The notes beneath the pieces are model-generated. The model did no database searches, was not told the origin of the DNA, and was given only the letters and a program-made list of their open reading frames with translations. The position numbers were made by a program, and so were the translations under genes. This document shows, one piece after another, positions 52,219 to 60,430 of a stretch of DNA of 64,000 nt; position 1 is the first letter of the stretch, and the number at the start of each line of letters is the position of its first letter. Source of the DNA: Sphingobium sp. Lineage in GTDB: Bacteria; Pseudomonadota; Alphaproteobacteria; Sphingomonadales; Sphingomonadaceae. The stretch is taken from the NCBI GenBank assembly GCA_009360885.1, contig SPEL01000004.1, forward strand, positions 279,638 to 343,637, in the 5' to 3' direction.

Positions 52219-52414
52219 CACCTCTCAAAAGCTTTTGTCTATCAAAATTCAAAAAAAATGACAGGCAAGCGATTTTGAATGGCTTCCATGAGAGGCAAAA
52301 AGGCTTGTCTCTCAAAAGTTGCACATTTTGTTGCTCAAGGACATTTGACTGACACACAGGTCACTCAATTTGATTAGGCTGTCGTAAAAACCTAAAAATG
52401 AGAGACAAAAAGCT
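52219..52414. repeat. clustered CTCTCAAAAG / GAGAGxCAAAAAG repeats upstream of fic
   Basis: Four related copies of a GAGAG(G/A)CAAAAAG-type motif in both orientations occur between the fic start and the integrase stop: near 52219-52240, 52289-52300, 52309-52319 and 52399-52412. They could be operators for the fic gene or arm-type sites. No gene is present in the remaining sequence of this 273-bp gap, which is AT-rich. Confidence 0.4.
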
Positions 52415-52465
52415 AAACAGAAATTTAACATTTAATCTAGCACCGACGAATTTCGTCGTCACAAA

Positions 52466-53671
52466 TCACCCCGCCACCATCCGCATGATGTTGCTGCCAC
52501 CCTCGCAATAATGCGCCCATGCGTTCATCATTTCCTTACGCTTCACCAGCAGGGAACCGCGGCGATAGGCTGCCTCAACCTTGTTCCTGATCGTGTGGGC
52601 CAATGCCGCTTCTGCCACATCGCCGGGGAAGCTGGTCTCCTCTGACACCCAATCACGGAAGGCAGAGCGCATGCCGTGAACAGTGCCGGCTTCTTTCGAT
52701 ACGCCAGCCTCTCGCAAGGCTTTGGCCATGGTGGCATCACTCATTGATTTGCCTTTCAAGCCGGGGAACACAATCGTCTCGCTGGACCGTATCTCCTGAG
52801 CCTGCTCGATAATGGCCACAGCGCGGTCACATAGGGGAACGACATGCTCCTTGCCTGCCTTCATGCGCTCGCCGGGGATGGTCCAAATCTGGGCCTTGAG
52901 ATCAAACTCATCCCATGTTGCCCCGCGCACCTCACCAGAGCGCGCCGCCGTCAGGATCAGGAACTCCAGCGCCATGCTACCGATGCTCTCTGTCTGGCGT
53001 ATGCGCCGGACCAGCCCGGATACCTCGGTATAGGGCAAGGCAGCGAAATTGCCCTTGCTGTCTCCTTGCGGCCCCAGACCAAGGCCTACCGCAGCATTGG
53101 GGACCTGCGTGGTGCGATATTCACGGGCATGTGCCCAGTTCAGCACCGCCATAACGCGCTGGCGTAACCGGCGCCCTGTTTCGGGTCGTTTCTGCCAGAC
53201 GCCCGACAATGCGTCGATGACCTGAACAACGCCGATCTTGTCCACGGCGAGATGCCCGATCTTCGGGAAGATATAAGCCTCCATGGAAGAAAGCCACTGA
53301 TCGACATGCTTCCCGTTGCTCCATACGCCTTTGCGTTCCTCATGGACGCGCTGGGCAGCCTCTTTGAAACTTGGCACCTTGCGTACCGCCATGCGGCGTT
53401 GCGTGCGCGTTAATATGGGGTCGCCATCACGTCCGGCCTTGCGAAGAGTGCGCGCCTTTTCCCTTGCTTCTGCCAGCGATAAATCAGCAAAAGGACCAAG
53501 GCCTATATCCCTCCGCTTGCCTTCTGCATCACGCACGCGGGCAATCCAGCTTTTGGAACCAGTAGCACTCACGCACAGGATTAAGCTATCCCCGATGGAA
53601 TGACGCCCCGGCTTCCGTGCCAAGGAATTGACCTCGGCAATCGTTGCAGGCTTGGTACGACGTGGTGTCAT
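52466..53671 (-). CDS. int: P4-type tyrosine recombinase (integrase)
   Basis: A 401-residue site-specific recombinase. The N-terminal DUF4102-type arm-binding domain covers residues 1-80 (IGDSLILCVSATGSKSWIAR, IGLGPFADLSLAEAREKARTL). The core-binding SAM-like domain follows, then the catalytic domain with Arg in LTAARSGEVRGATWDEF, His-x-x-Arg in HGMRSAFRDWV, His in AALAHT and the nucleophile Tyr in AAYRRGSLL. All catalytic residues are present. The ATG at 53671 starts the conserved sequence; a GTG 36 bases upstream is possible. Integrases of this type normally sit next to an att site, but here the tRNA is 7 kb away. Confidence 0.93.
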   Translation of the reverse strand: MTPRRTKPATIAEVNSLARKPGRHSIGDSLILCVSATGSKSWIARVRDAEGKRRDIGLGPFADLSLAEAREKARTLRKAGRDGDPILTRTQRRMAVRKVPSFKEAAQRVHEERKGVWSNGKHVDQWLSSMEAYIFPKIGHLAVDKIGVVQVIDALSGVWQKRPETGRRLRQRVMAVLNWAHAREYRTTQVPNAAVGLGLGPQGDSKGNFAALPYTEVSGLVRRIRQTESIGSMALEFLILTAARSGEVRGATWDEFDLKAQIWTIPGERMKAGKEHVVPLCDRAVAIIEQAQEIRSSETIVFPGLKGKSMSDATMAKALREAGVSKEAGTVHGMRSAFRDWVSEETSFPGDVAEAALAHTIRNKVEAAYRRGSLLVKRKEMMNAWAHYCEGGSNIMRMVAG

Positions 53672-54086
53672 CTCCGCCCAACTTCCTTTCCACACCATTT
53701 TCCCCACTCGGAGAACTGGTCACGATTAAACAACATTGAACAAAGTTCTGCAATTGTTCTTGTGTGATTGGTGGAAAAACGTGCATTTTTTGGTCGCGGT
53801 TGAACAAGCATGAACAGATGGGAGGCAGACTCCCGCCCGCCAAACACCGCCGATTGCCGCACAAATTGATCAGCTATCTTTTTTATTATCAATCAGATAG
53901 CGTCTTTTAGCGGCTGCCGTGCCGGACACGGGTTCTCGCACACCATAGCAATTCCGTAACCCTCGTCGTGTTGCACCGCCACCACCACTCCTCTCGCGCG
54001 GCAGTGTCAACACCGCCTAGTAGGGCTTGCGCGCAAGCAGCAAACAAGGCATCTTGTGGTCAACAACAAGTTGATAGCGCGGCGAA
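53672..54086. promoter_or_regulatory. noncoding region between int and the defence locus, with GAACA repeats and a tRNA-end-like segment
   Basis: 415 bp without a convincing gene. It contains GAACA-type repeats (TTGAACAA at 53736-53743 and 53800-53807, TGAACAG at 53811, and inverted TTGTTC at 53754), which may be integrase arm sites. ACTCCCGCCCGCCA at 53829-53842 resembles the tRNA-Ser 3' end (CTCCCGCTCCGCCA) with one deletion. A 7-bp stem-loop GCTATCT/AGATAGC spans 53873-53901. The promoter of the downstream operon should lie near 54000-54080. Confidence 0.45.
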
Positions 54087-54569
54087 ATGTCAGTTCTCTA
54101 TACACCAGGCCAGTTAAGGAGCGCTGTTTCGATCGCGCCGGAGACCTATCGGCACTGGAAAAAGGCAATAGCCTCGCTTGATCGTGGTCGCGGCCATAGC
54201 CCCTGTTTCAGCTCAGGCGACATGGTCGCCGCGGCGGTCGTTCGAGCGCTCGCTATCGACCTTTCGGTTCGTGTTGGTGCACTGGCTCCAATGGCGGAAA
54301 CATTGTTTGAGCTGTGCAACAGATCACCGTGGCCGGTTCTCGAACGTACTAAGGTTGTCTTAAATTTGCAGGAGGCAGAGGTGCGCCTCGCTGAAGAACT
54401 GGCGGAGGCGCACAGCGATCAACCGCTTATAATCATCCCTCTGAGAGCGATTGTTGCGCACTTGCGCGAGCAACTGCTTGCAGCAACCGATCATGTGGAG
54501 CAACGATCTTTGCTCTTTCCACCCATCCCGATCGCGAGTGCTGCAACGGCGCAACAAGGTCGGCCATGA
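54087..54569 (+). CDS. MerR-like HTH protein of the defence locus
   Basis: A 160-residue protein whose first 65 residues look like a MerR/HTH module: YTPGQLRSAVSIAPETYRHW (helix-turn-helix) followed by a wing-like CFSSGDMVAAAVVRAL. The C-terminal part is helical and ends in a Pro-rich tail. It is the first gene of a three-gene operon and overlaps the methylase start (ATGA). It probably controls this operon; in other systems small HTH proteins before a methylase act as controllers that keep nuclease expression low. No metal-binding Cys cluster is present. Confidence 0.6.
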   Translation: MSVLYTPGQLRSAVSIAPETYRHWKKAIASLDRGRGHSPCFSSGDMVAAAVVRALAIDLSVRVGALAPMAETLFELCNRSPWPVLERTKVVLNLQEAEVRLAEELAEAHSDQPLIIIPLRAIVAHLREQLLAATDHVEQRSLLFPPIPIASAATAQQGRP

Positions 54570-57052
54570 GCGCGCTTGATCAGATCACCTTGGCTGCACA
54601 CCGCGCGGGGTATCGTGCCGAAGCGGTGGTGCGGGACTATGCGTTTGCCGATGTGCTTGCAGAAGGCAACGATACGCGTACCGTGCCACTGGTCGCGTTC
54701 ACGCGGACCCCCCCGTCTTATCGTTCGGCTGCCTTTGGCGTAGTTGAAAGTGACGGACGTTCCACCATCGAGCTCGTCCAGTCGCACCGTGCGCTGGGTG
54801 CGCCGTTATTGTTTGTCATCGACCGCGATGATGTCACGGTCTGGCAGGTTCGCAGCGAAGGGCCGCCGAGAGCGATCGAGAAGGTCAAGGTCGGCCAGCT
54901 CACCGACCTATTCGAACGCAACCAGGCGGACTGGCATCCTGACGCGATCCATCGCGCAAAGGCGGTTGGGAGCCCCGCAGCCGGCCATCAGCTTGACTTC
55001 GTCGACCTAGGGCTCCTGCCGGCGATTGAAGGGGAAGTCCATCTCAAGCTCGACCGCCTGCTTATCGAAACGCTCGATCTGGCCCGCAAGGCTCTTGGTG
55101 GGGGGCGGCTCGATGTGCGAACCATGTTCAGGGTGGTATTCCGCCTGCTGGCCGCTAAGGTTCTAGAGGATCGCCGTCACCCGTTCTCGGCGGAGTGGGA
55201 TGCCGACAATCTGTCTTCGGTTCTGACGGCTATCGAGCGTTATTATAGCCTGTCACAAATCGATGGGCGGACCAATCCCGTGCTGACGCGTATGTTCGAT
55301 GCGGCATGGACACATCTTCGCGCTGGAATTAACTTTTCTAACATTTCCTCGGACGATCTTGCATTCGTGTATGAGAATACGCTGGTGACGCCGGAGGCCC
55401 GCAAGCTGTTCGGGACGCACAGCACGCCGCGCCAAGTGGCTGAATATATCGTTCAGCGACTAGAGTTGCACCGCTATAAACCGATCGATCTCCAGATCTA
55501 CGAGCCATGTGCTGGTGCGGGCGTCTTCCTCGTATCGGCGCTCAGACACTTACGCGACTTGCTTCCCGTGGGATGGTCGGATCAAGAGCGTCACAACTTT
55601 CTGATCGAGCACATCGCGGGTGATGAAATCGATCCCTTCGCCTGCGAGGTGGCAACGCTTTCGTTGATTCTTGCTGACTATCCCAACCACAATGGCTGGC
55701 ACATCCGTGAAGCGGATCTATTCGTCGACGGTGCGTTGGCAAAGGCGCTGGTCGGCAAGAATGTGATCGTCTGCAACCCTCCTTTCGAAGCGTTCACCCA
55801 AGAAGAAAAGGAGCGTTATCCGGTAGCGAGCAGGAAGCCGACGAAGGCGGTCGCAGTGCTCAGCGCGGTGATTGATGCGCAGCCACTCGCCATCGGGTTC
55901 GTATTGCCGAGGTCCTTCATACTGGAGAAGCAGTTCTCGGAACAGCGTCGCCGCATCGAAGATCTTTACGGCTTCGTCGAGATTGTTGAACTGCCGGACC
56001 GGATTTTTGGCGCATCGAGCGTCGAGTCCGCCGTACTGATCGCGCGCGATCTGCGAGCCGAAGGATCGACGCGTGTTACAATCCGGTCAACAGAAGTCGC
56101 CGACCAAGATCGGGCGGAGTTCCTGAAAACTGGCCGCACGACGGTTCAACGTGAGACCACCCGGGAAGTCGTCCGGCCGGAAGGAGAGCTTTGGATTCCC
56201 CCCCTGCACGATTTGTGGACCTATCTTGCAGAAGCTCCCCAGCTCGGAACGATTTTCAAACCGCGGTGGGGGCTGCGCTGGAATTATGAACAGGATCTCG
56301 CTGCAAGCGATGTTGAGAAGGAAGGCTTTCGCAGAGGGTACCTGAATGCCCGACGCTTCCAACAATATGTCGGCATTCGCGCTACCTGGCTCGATTTTAA
56401 CCTAGAGAACCTGCGTGAGGGCTATGATCAGGATTGGTCGAAGCCGAAGCTCATCATGAATGCGACACGGCTTAGCCGAGGTCCCTGGCGGGTAGGTGCG
56501 GTCGCCGATCTGGAATCGCGCCTCTACTCGCAGCAGTTCTTCGGGCTGTGGCCGCTCACCGACATGACGCCGGAAAGTCTGCTTGCTTATAGCGCGATTA
56601 TCAATGGCCCGATCGTCAATGCCTATCTTACTGTTCATTCACCAAGGGATCGCTTCCGTTCAAACGTGGTCGCACAGGCTCCGATGCCAAGCTACATTCC
56701 GAAGGAGTTGCCCGAGCTTGTCCACGATTATCTGAGTATCCTAACGAACGGTCGTCTCTTTACAGAACCTAGTGCGGATCTCGCCCATCTGCTCTCGTCG
56801 ATCGATGCCGCCGTACTTCGTGGGTACGACCTGCCGCTGCGGCAGGAGCGCCAGTTGCTGAACTTTTTCCGTGGCGCCGAACGCCCGGTTCCTCATCAAT
56901 GGGCGCATTGGGACGACTTGTTTCCGGTGCCGGGACTAACGCTTGCCGAGCGAATCTCCGGTCGGTTCCGCGCAAATGGCGACTGGGTCAAAAAGGTCTT
57001 TCGTGCACTTCCCGATGAAGAGATCACGCTCCTACGCGACTATGTGGCTTGA
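54566..57052 (+). CDS. N6-adenine DNA methyltransferase-like protein of the defence locus
   Basis: An 828-residue protein with a class I methyltransferase core. Motif I, YEPCAGAGVFLVSAL, is at about residues 312-326 and motif IV, VIVCNPPFEAF, at about 400-410; both fit gamma-type N6-adenine methylases. The N-terminal 150 residues contain a nuclease-like or sensor-like region (VAFTRTPPSYRSAAFG, LLFVIDRDDVTVWQV) but no clear PD-(D/E)xK triad. The C-terminal 350 residues probably hold a target-recognition domain. It overlaps the HTH gene and is followed immediately by a PIN nuclease gene. I infer a modification role with the PIN protein as effector; it could also be a regulatory methylase. Confidence 0.75.
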   Translation: MSALDQITLAAHRAGYRAEAVVRDYAFADVLAEGNDTRTVPLVAFTRTPPSYRSAAFGVVESDGRSTIELVQSHRALGAPLLFVIDRDDVTVWQVRSEGPPRAIEKVKVGQLTDLFERNQADWHPDAIHRAKAVGSPAAGHQLDFVDLGLLPAIEGEVHLKLDRLLIETLDLARKALGGGRLDVRTMFRVVFRLLAAKVLEDRRHPFSAEWDADNLSSVLTAIERYYSLSQIDGRTNPVLTRMFDAAWTHLRAGINFSNISSDDLAFVYENTLVTPEARKLFGTHSTPRQVAEYIVQRLELHRYKPIDLQIYEPCAGAGVFLVSALRHLRDLLPVGWSDQERHNFLIEHIAGDEIDPFACEVATLSLILADYPNHNGWHIREADLFVDGALAKALVGKNVIVCNPPFEAFTQEEKERYPVASRKPTKAVAVLSAVIDAQPLAIGFVLPRSFILEKQFSEQRRRIEDLYGFVEIVELPDRIFGASSVESAVLIARDLRAEGSTRVTIRSTEVADQDRAEFLKTGRTTVQRETTREVVRPEGELWIPPLHDLWTYLAEAPQLGTIFKPRWGLRWNYEQDLAASDVEKEGFRRGYLNARRFQQYVGIRATWLDFNLENLREGYDQDWSKPKLIMNATRLSRGPWRVGAVADLESRLYSQQFFGLWPLTDMTPESLLAYSAIINGPIVNAYLTVHSPRDRFRSNVVAQAPMPSYIPKELPELVHDYLSILTNGRLFTEPSADLAHLLSSIDAAVLRGYDLPLRQERQLLNFFRGAERPVPHQWAHWDDLFPVPGLTLAERISGRFRANGDWVKKVFRALPDEEITLLRDYVA

Positions 57053-57057
57053 CCAGG

Positions 57058-57561
57058 ATGGACGCTTATCTCCTCGATACGACCGTCTTGTCGATTTATC
57101 TTGATCCGACGCATCCGCTCCATGCTGAGAAAAGCCAATCTTTGAACGCGCTCCCAGCTGAAGCACCACGCTTTGTTTCTACTGTCGCGCTTGCCGAACT
57201 CACGTTCGGAACGCGCCTCGCGGCCGTTATCGGCAAGGGAAATCTTCCCGCACTTGAAGCCATGCTTACGGAGGCGCGGACCTATGCGGTTCTAGATCTC
57301 ACCCACCATACCGCGACTGCCTACGCCGATCTGAAAGCTCGGATCGCGCAAAAATATCTCGCCAAAGTTCTGCGAAAGGATCGGCCTAAATATATTGAAG
57401 AATGGGTAGACAAGGCTACAGGCAAAAAACTGGGCATTGACGAAAATGATCTTTGGATGTGCGCGCAGGCAAAGGAGCGCGACCTTGTTTTCGTGACCGC
57501 CGACGCACGCATGAAGCGCATTCCCGATGCGGATGACCAAGTTAGAATGCTGATCGTCTAA
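57058..57561 (+). CDS. PIN-domain nuclease (VapC-like)
   Basis: A 167-residue PIN-domain protein. The four acidic residues are present: Asp7 in AYLLDTTVL, Glu47 in VALAELTFG, Asp131 in NDLWMCAQA and Asp149 in VTADARM. This arrangement matches VapC-type endoribonuclease toxins. A lysine-rich insert of about 25 residues precedes the third acidic site. There is no VapB antitoxin next to it, so control must come from elsewhere; its immediate partner is the methylase, whose stop lies five bases upstream. It could cut RNA or DNA. The ATG at 57058 is preferred over the TTG at 57049. Confidence 0.85.
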   Translation: MDAYLLDTTVLSIYLDPTHPLHAEKSQSLNALPAEAPRFVSTVALAELTFGTRLAAVIGKGNLPALEAMLTEARTYAVLDLTHHTATAYADLKARIAQKYLAKVLRKDRPKYIEEWVDKATGKKLGIDENDLWMCAQAKERDLVFVTADARMKRIPDADDQVRMLIV

Positions 57562-57739
57562 ATGACAACCATGATGAGACCGCGCGACCTGAACTTGTTA
57601 TGGTCCTCTTGCATGTATTTGCTGTTGACTGGCCAAATTCTGTAGAAGAATGCGCTACAATTAAATTGAAAATAGATATGTCACCGGGCGTCAATCGATT
57701 CGGCGGCGGAACGCAACAGATAGGAACAATTCGAAGAAT
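57562..57739. other. 178-bp gap between the two defence operons
   Basis: No open frame or strong hairpin is visible. TTGACT near 57624 could be a -35 element but a good -10 at standard spacing is absent. The gap shows that the second operon may have its own promoter. Confidence 0.4.
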
Positions 57740-60430
57740 ATGCTGACCCCGGGGGAAATATACTCCAATCTTGACGACCTCGCGGGAAAACCTCCGCCGG
57801 GAGGCGAGTTCGGCTTGGCGCTGATGGAGGCGGTAGGCGCGCCGCGTGCTACGATCACAAAACTGCGCGAAACCGCCAAAGACGGGGCATTCTTGTGGGC
57901 ACGAATGCTCCGCTTCGAAGCCACCGCATCGGGAGGAGCGGACGCAGCGCTGGACCGGATGCGCGCGGAAGCTGAGGCCGCACCTAAGGGACGTCGTCCC
58001 CGCATATTGCTCGCCTATGATGGCGAGCGCATTGCTGTCTACGACACGAGCCCAAAGTTCGACGAGGAACCGCTGCGCGTTGGCCTCGACATGCTCTCGC
58101 TGGAAGGCGACGTTTTCTTTCCGCTTGGTGGGCACGAGCGATACGTCCCGAAAAAAGAGCGCATGGCCGACGTTCGGGCAACGCGTTTTATCTCGCGCTT
58201 TCATGACGCGGTGCGCGATGCGAACCCGAGTTGGACGACGGAAACGGATCGACACGCGCTCAATATCTTCATGGCGCGGATTCTATTTTGCCTGTTCTCG
58301 GACGATGTCGGCATCTTTGATAAGGACGTGTTCGAAACCGCCGTTCGGCAGTCGAACGTGGACGGTAGTGACCTTGCTGCGTTTCTGCAGAGCGCCTTCA
58401 AGTACATGGACACACCACCAGCGAAGCGGTCGTCGGAGACACGCCCTTGGTCCAAACTGAAGTATGTGAACGGCTCGTTGTTCGAAGAAGACGTGCCTAT
58501 GCCAGCGCTGGACGGACGTTGCCGTAAACTGCTGCTTGACTGTGCGGGGTTGAATTGGAAGCTCATCAATCCTGATATCTTTGGCTCGATGCTTCAGGCC
58601 GTCGTTGACGTTGAGAAGCGCGGCGAACTGGGGATGCATTACACATCGCCAGCCAACATCATGAAGGTGCTGGAACCCATCCTACTCGATCCATTACAAG
58701 CGGAGCTGGAACGGGCTGGAGCGAACAAGGGGCGCCTGCGCGAATTCCTTGAAAGGCTCGGTCGCATCCGCGTGTTCGACCCGGCATGTGGCTCCGGCAA
58801 CTTTCTGATCCTCGCCTACAAGGAGCTGCGGACGCTAGAGACCGAAGCTTTGCGCCGTCTTGCCATGCCGCGGCTGTCGGGTATCGCACTGGAACAATTT
58901 TTCGGAATCGAGATCGACGACTTCGCGTGCCAGGCGGCACGGCTGGGCCTTTGGATCGCCAAGTATCAGTGTGACCAGCAATTAGAATTGGACCTGGGCC
59001 AGCGCACCGACTTCCTGCCGCTTCAGAAGGCTGGGGTCATTGTGAAGGGCAACTCGGCTGAGATCGACTGGTTAGAGGTTTGTCCCCCCAATGCCGAGGC
59101 GGAAACCGTGGTGGTAGGGAACCCGCAGTTCCGCGGCTCATCCTACTGGTCGCCCGAGCAAAAGGCCGACATGGCACGCGTGTTCAAGGGACGCGTCAAG
59201 AACTGGGGTAATCTCGACTACGTGACACTCTGGTTCGCCAAAGCGCGTGATTACGCCCTGGCAACCGGCGCGCCATTTGCATTCGTGGCCACCAACTCGA
59301 TCGTACAGGGCGTGCAAGTCCCAGAGCTTTGGCCGCACCTGCTAGAAGATCTCGAAATTCGTTTCGCACATCGTTCGTTTAAGTGGTCAAATCTCGCCGC
59401 CCACAATGCGGGCGTGACTTGCGTGATTGTCGGCATGGGGCCACCCAGCGCCGCACCCAAGCGTCTGTTCGACGGTGATACCGTGCGCGACGTGGAGGTG
59501 ATCGGCCCCTACCTCGCGCCCGGCACCACGGCGATCGTGGCCAAGACGAGCAAGCCGCTCGCACGGGACCTTCAACCCATGGTCTTTGGCAACAAGCCTA
59601 CTGACGGTGGCAACCTGATCCTAGATCGCAGCGAGCGTGACACTCTGCTGCAGGCGCGCCCTGATGCGGCGCGATACGTGCGGCGGCTCTACGGTTCTCA
59701 GGAGTTGATGAAGGGCATCGAGCGGTATTGCCTGTGGGTCGGGGATGATGAAGTCGAAGCGGCCAAGTTGATTCCAGAACTGGCACGCCGGTTCGAGGCC
59801 GTGGCACGGGACCGGTCGAAGGAAGAGGCTTCGGACATCTCGAAGGCGTTTGCGGATCGCCCTCATCGCTTTCTGCAAAGGGCGGGCGCAGCGAAATCGC
59901 ACACGATTATGGTGCCGCGCCCGGCCAGTAAAGACCGCGAATATCTGCCCGTTGACGTAAAGGACGATACCAACATCACCTCCAGCGAGGCTTTCGGCAT
60001 CTTCGACGGTGCGATCTGGCAGGCTGCCGTTCTATCATCGCGCCTGCATCGGTTGTGGTTGGAGACAGTAGGTGGGCGCCTTAAGGAGGATCCACGCTAC
60101 TCGAATACTCTCGTCTGGAACACCTTTCCTCTGCCTTCCATCTCGGAGCGTCGCAAGGCCGATCTGGAAGAGCACTGGTGGGTAATCGACGAGGCACGAA
60201 AGGAGGCGGGGTTCGGGCGTTCGCTTGGCGATCTCTACGTCCCCGCCACCATGCCTCGCCCCCTGCGCCGCGCACATGAAGAGCTGGACGAAACGATGGA
60301 GACAATCTTCGGCTCACGTCGCTACCGCTCGGATGCCGACCGAATCGAGCACATGCTGCAACTCTATGCACGCATGGCGGCAGGAGAAGCAAAGCCGTCC
60401 AAGATCAAGGAAGAAGAGGTGAACGCATGA
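57740..60430 (+). CDS. MmeI/YeeA-like adenine-specific DNA methyltransferase
   Basis: An 896-residue protein with the layout of MmeI-family (type IIL) enzymes and YeeA. The N-terminal region (1-150) aligns with the MmeI nuclease domain, but the catalytic E-x-K is replaced: FEAT (Glu60, Ala, Thr), so cleavage activity is probably lost. A helical spacer follows. The methyltransferase core has motif I VFDPACGSGNFLILAY (about 345-360) and motif IV VVVGNPQFRG (about 457-466), where NPQF replaces NPPF/NPPY. A C-terminal recognition region ends the protein. Its stop overlaps the helicase start (ATGA). The likely role is host DNA modification or DNA recognition for the helicase. Confidence 0.82.
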   Translation: MLTPGEIYSNLDDLAGKPPPGGEFGLALMEAVGAPRATITKLRETAKDGAFLWARMLRFEATASGGADAALDRMRAEAEAAPKGRRPRILLAYDGERIAVYDTSPKFDEEPLRVGLDMLSLEGDVFFPLGGHERYVPKKERMADVRATRFISRFHDAVRDANPSWTTETDRHALNIFMARILFCLFSDDVGIFDKDVFETAVRQSNVDGSDLAAFLQSAFKYMDTPPAKRSSETRPWSKLKYVNGSLFEEDVPMPALDGRCRKLLLDCAGLNWKLINPDIFGSMLQAVVDVEKRGELGMHYTSPANIMKVLEPILLDPLQAELERAGANKGRLREFLERLGRIRVFDPACGSGNFLILAYKELRTLETEALRRLAMPRLSGIALEQFFGIEIDDFACQAARLGLWIAKYQCDQQLELDLGQRTDFLPLQKAGVIVKGNSAEIDWLEVCPPNAEAETVVVGNPQFRGSSYWSPEQKADMARVFKGRVKNWGNLDYVTLWFAKARDYALATGAPFAFVATNSIVQGVQVPELWPHLLEDLEIRFAHRSFKWSNLAAHNAGVTCVIVGMGPPSAAPKRLFDGDTVRDVEVIGPYLAPGTTAIVAKTSKPLARDLQPMVFGNKPTDGGNLILDRSERDTLLQARPDAARYVRRLYGSQELMKGIERYCLWVGDDEVEAAKLIPELARRFEAVARDRSKEEASDISKAFADRPHRFLQRAGAAKSHTIMVPRPASKDREYLPVDVKDDTNITSSEAFGIFDGAIWQAAVLSSRLHRLWLETVGGRLKEDPRYSNTLVWNTFPLPSISERRKADLEEHWWVIDEARKEAGFGRSLGDLYVPATMPRPLRRAHEELDETMETIFGSRRYRSDADRIEHMLQLYARMAAGEAKPSKIKEEEVNA

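Noticed and set aside
52466-53671. Integrase placed at the left edge of the island as usual
   Set aside because: The tRNA 3' end is 7 kb away and phage-type genes intervene, so the element has been rearranged or is composite.
57562-57739. TTGACT...TACAAT as a promoter for the MmeI-like gene
   Set aside because: The spacing between the two hexamers is about 25 bases, too long for a standard promoter.
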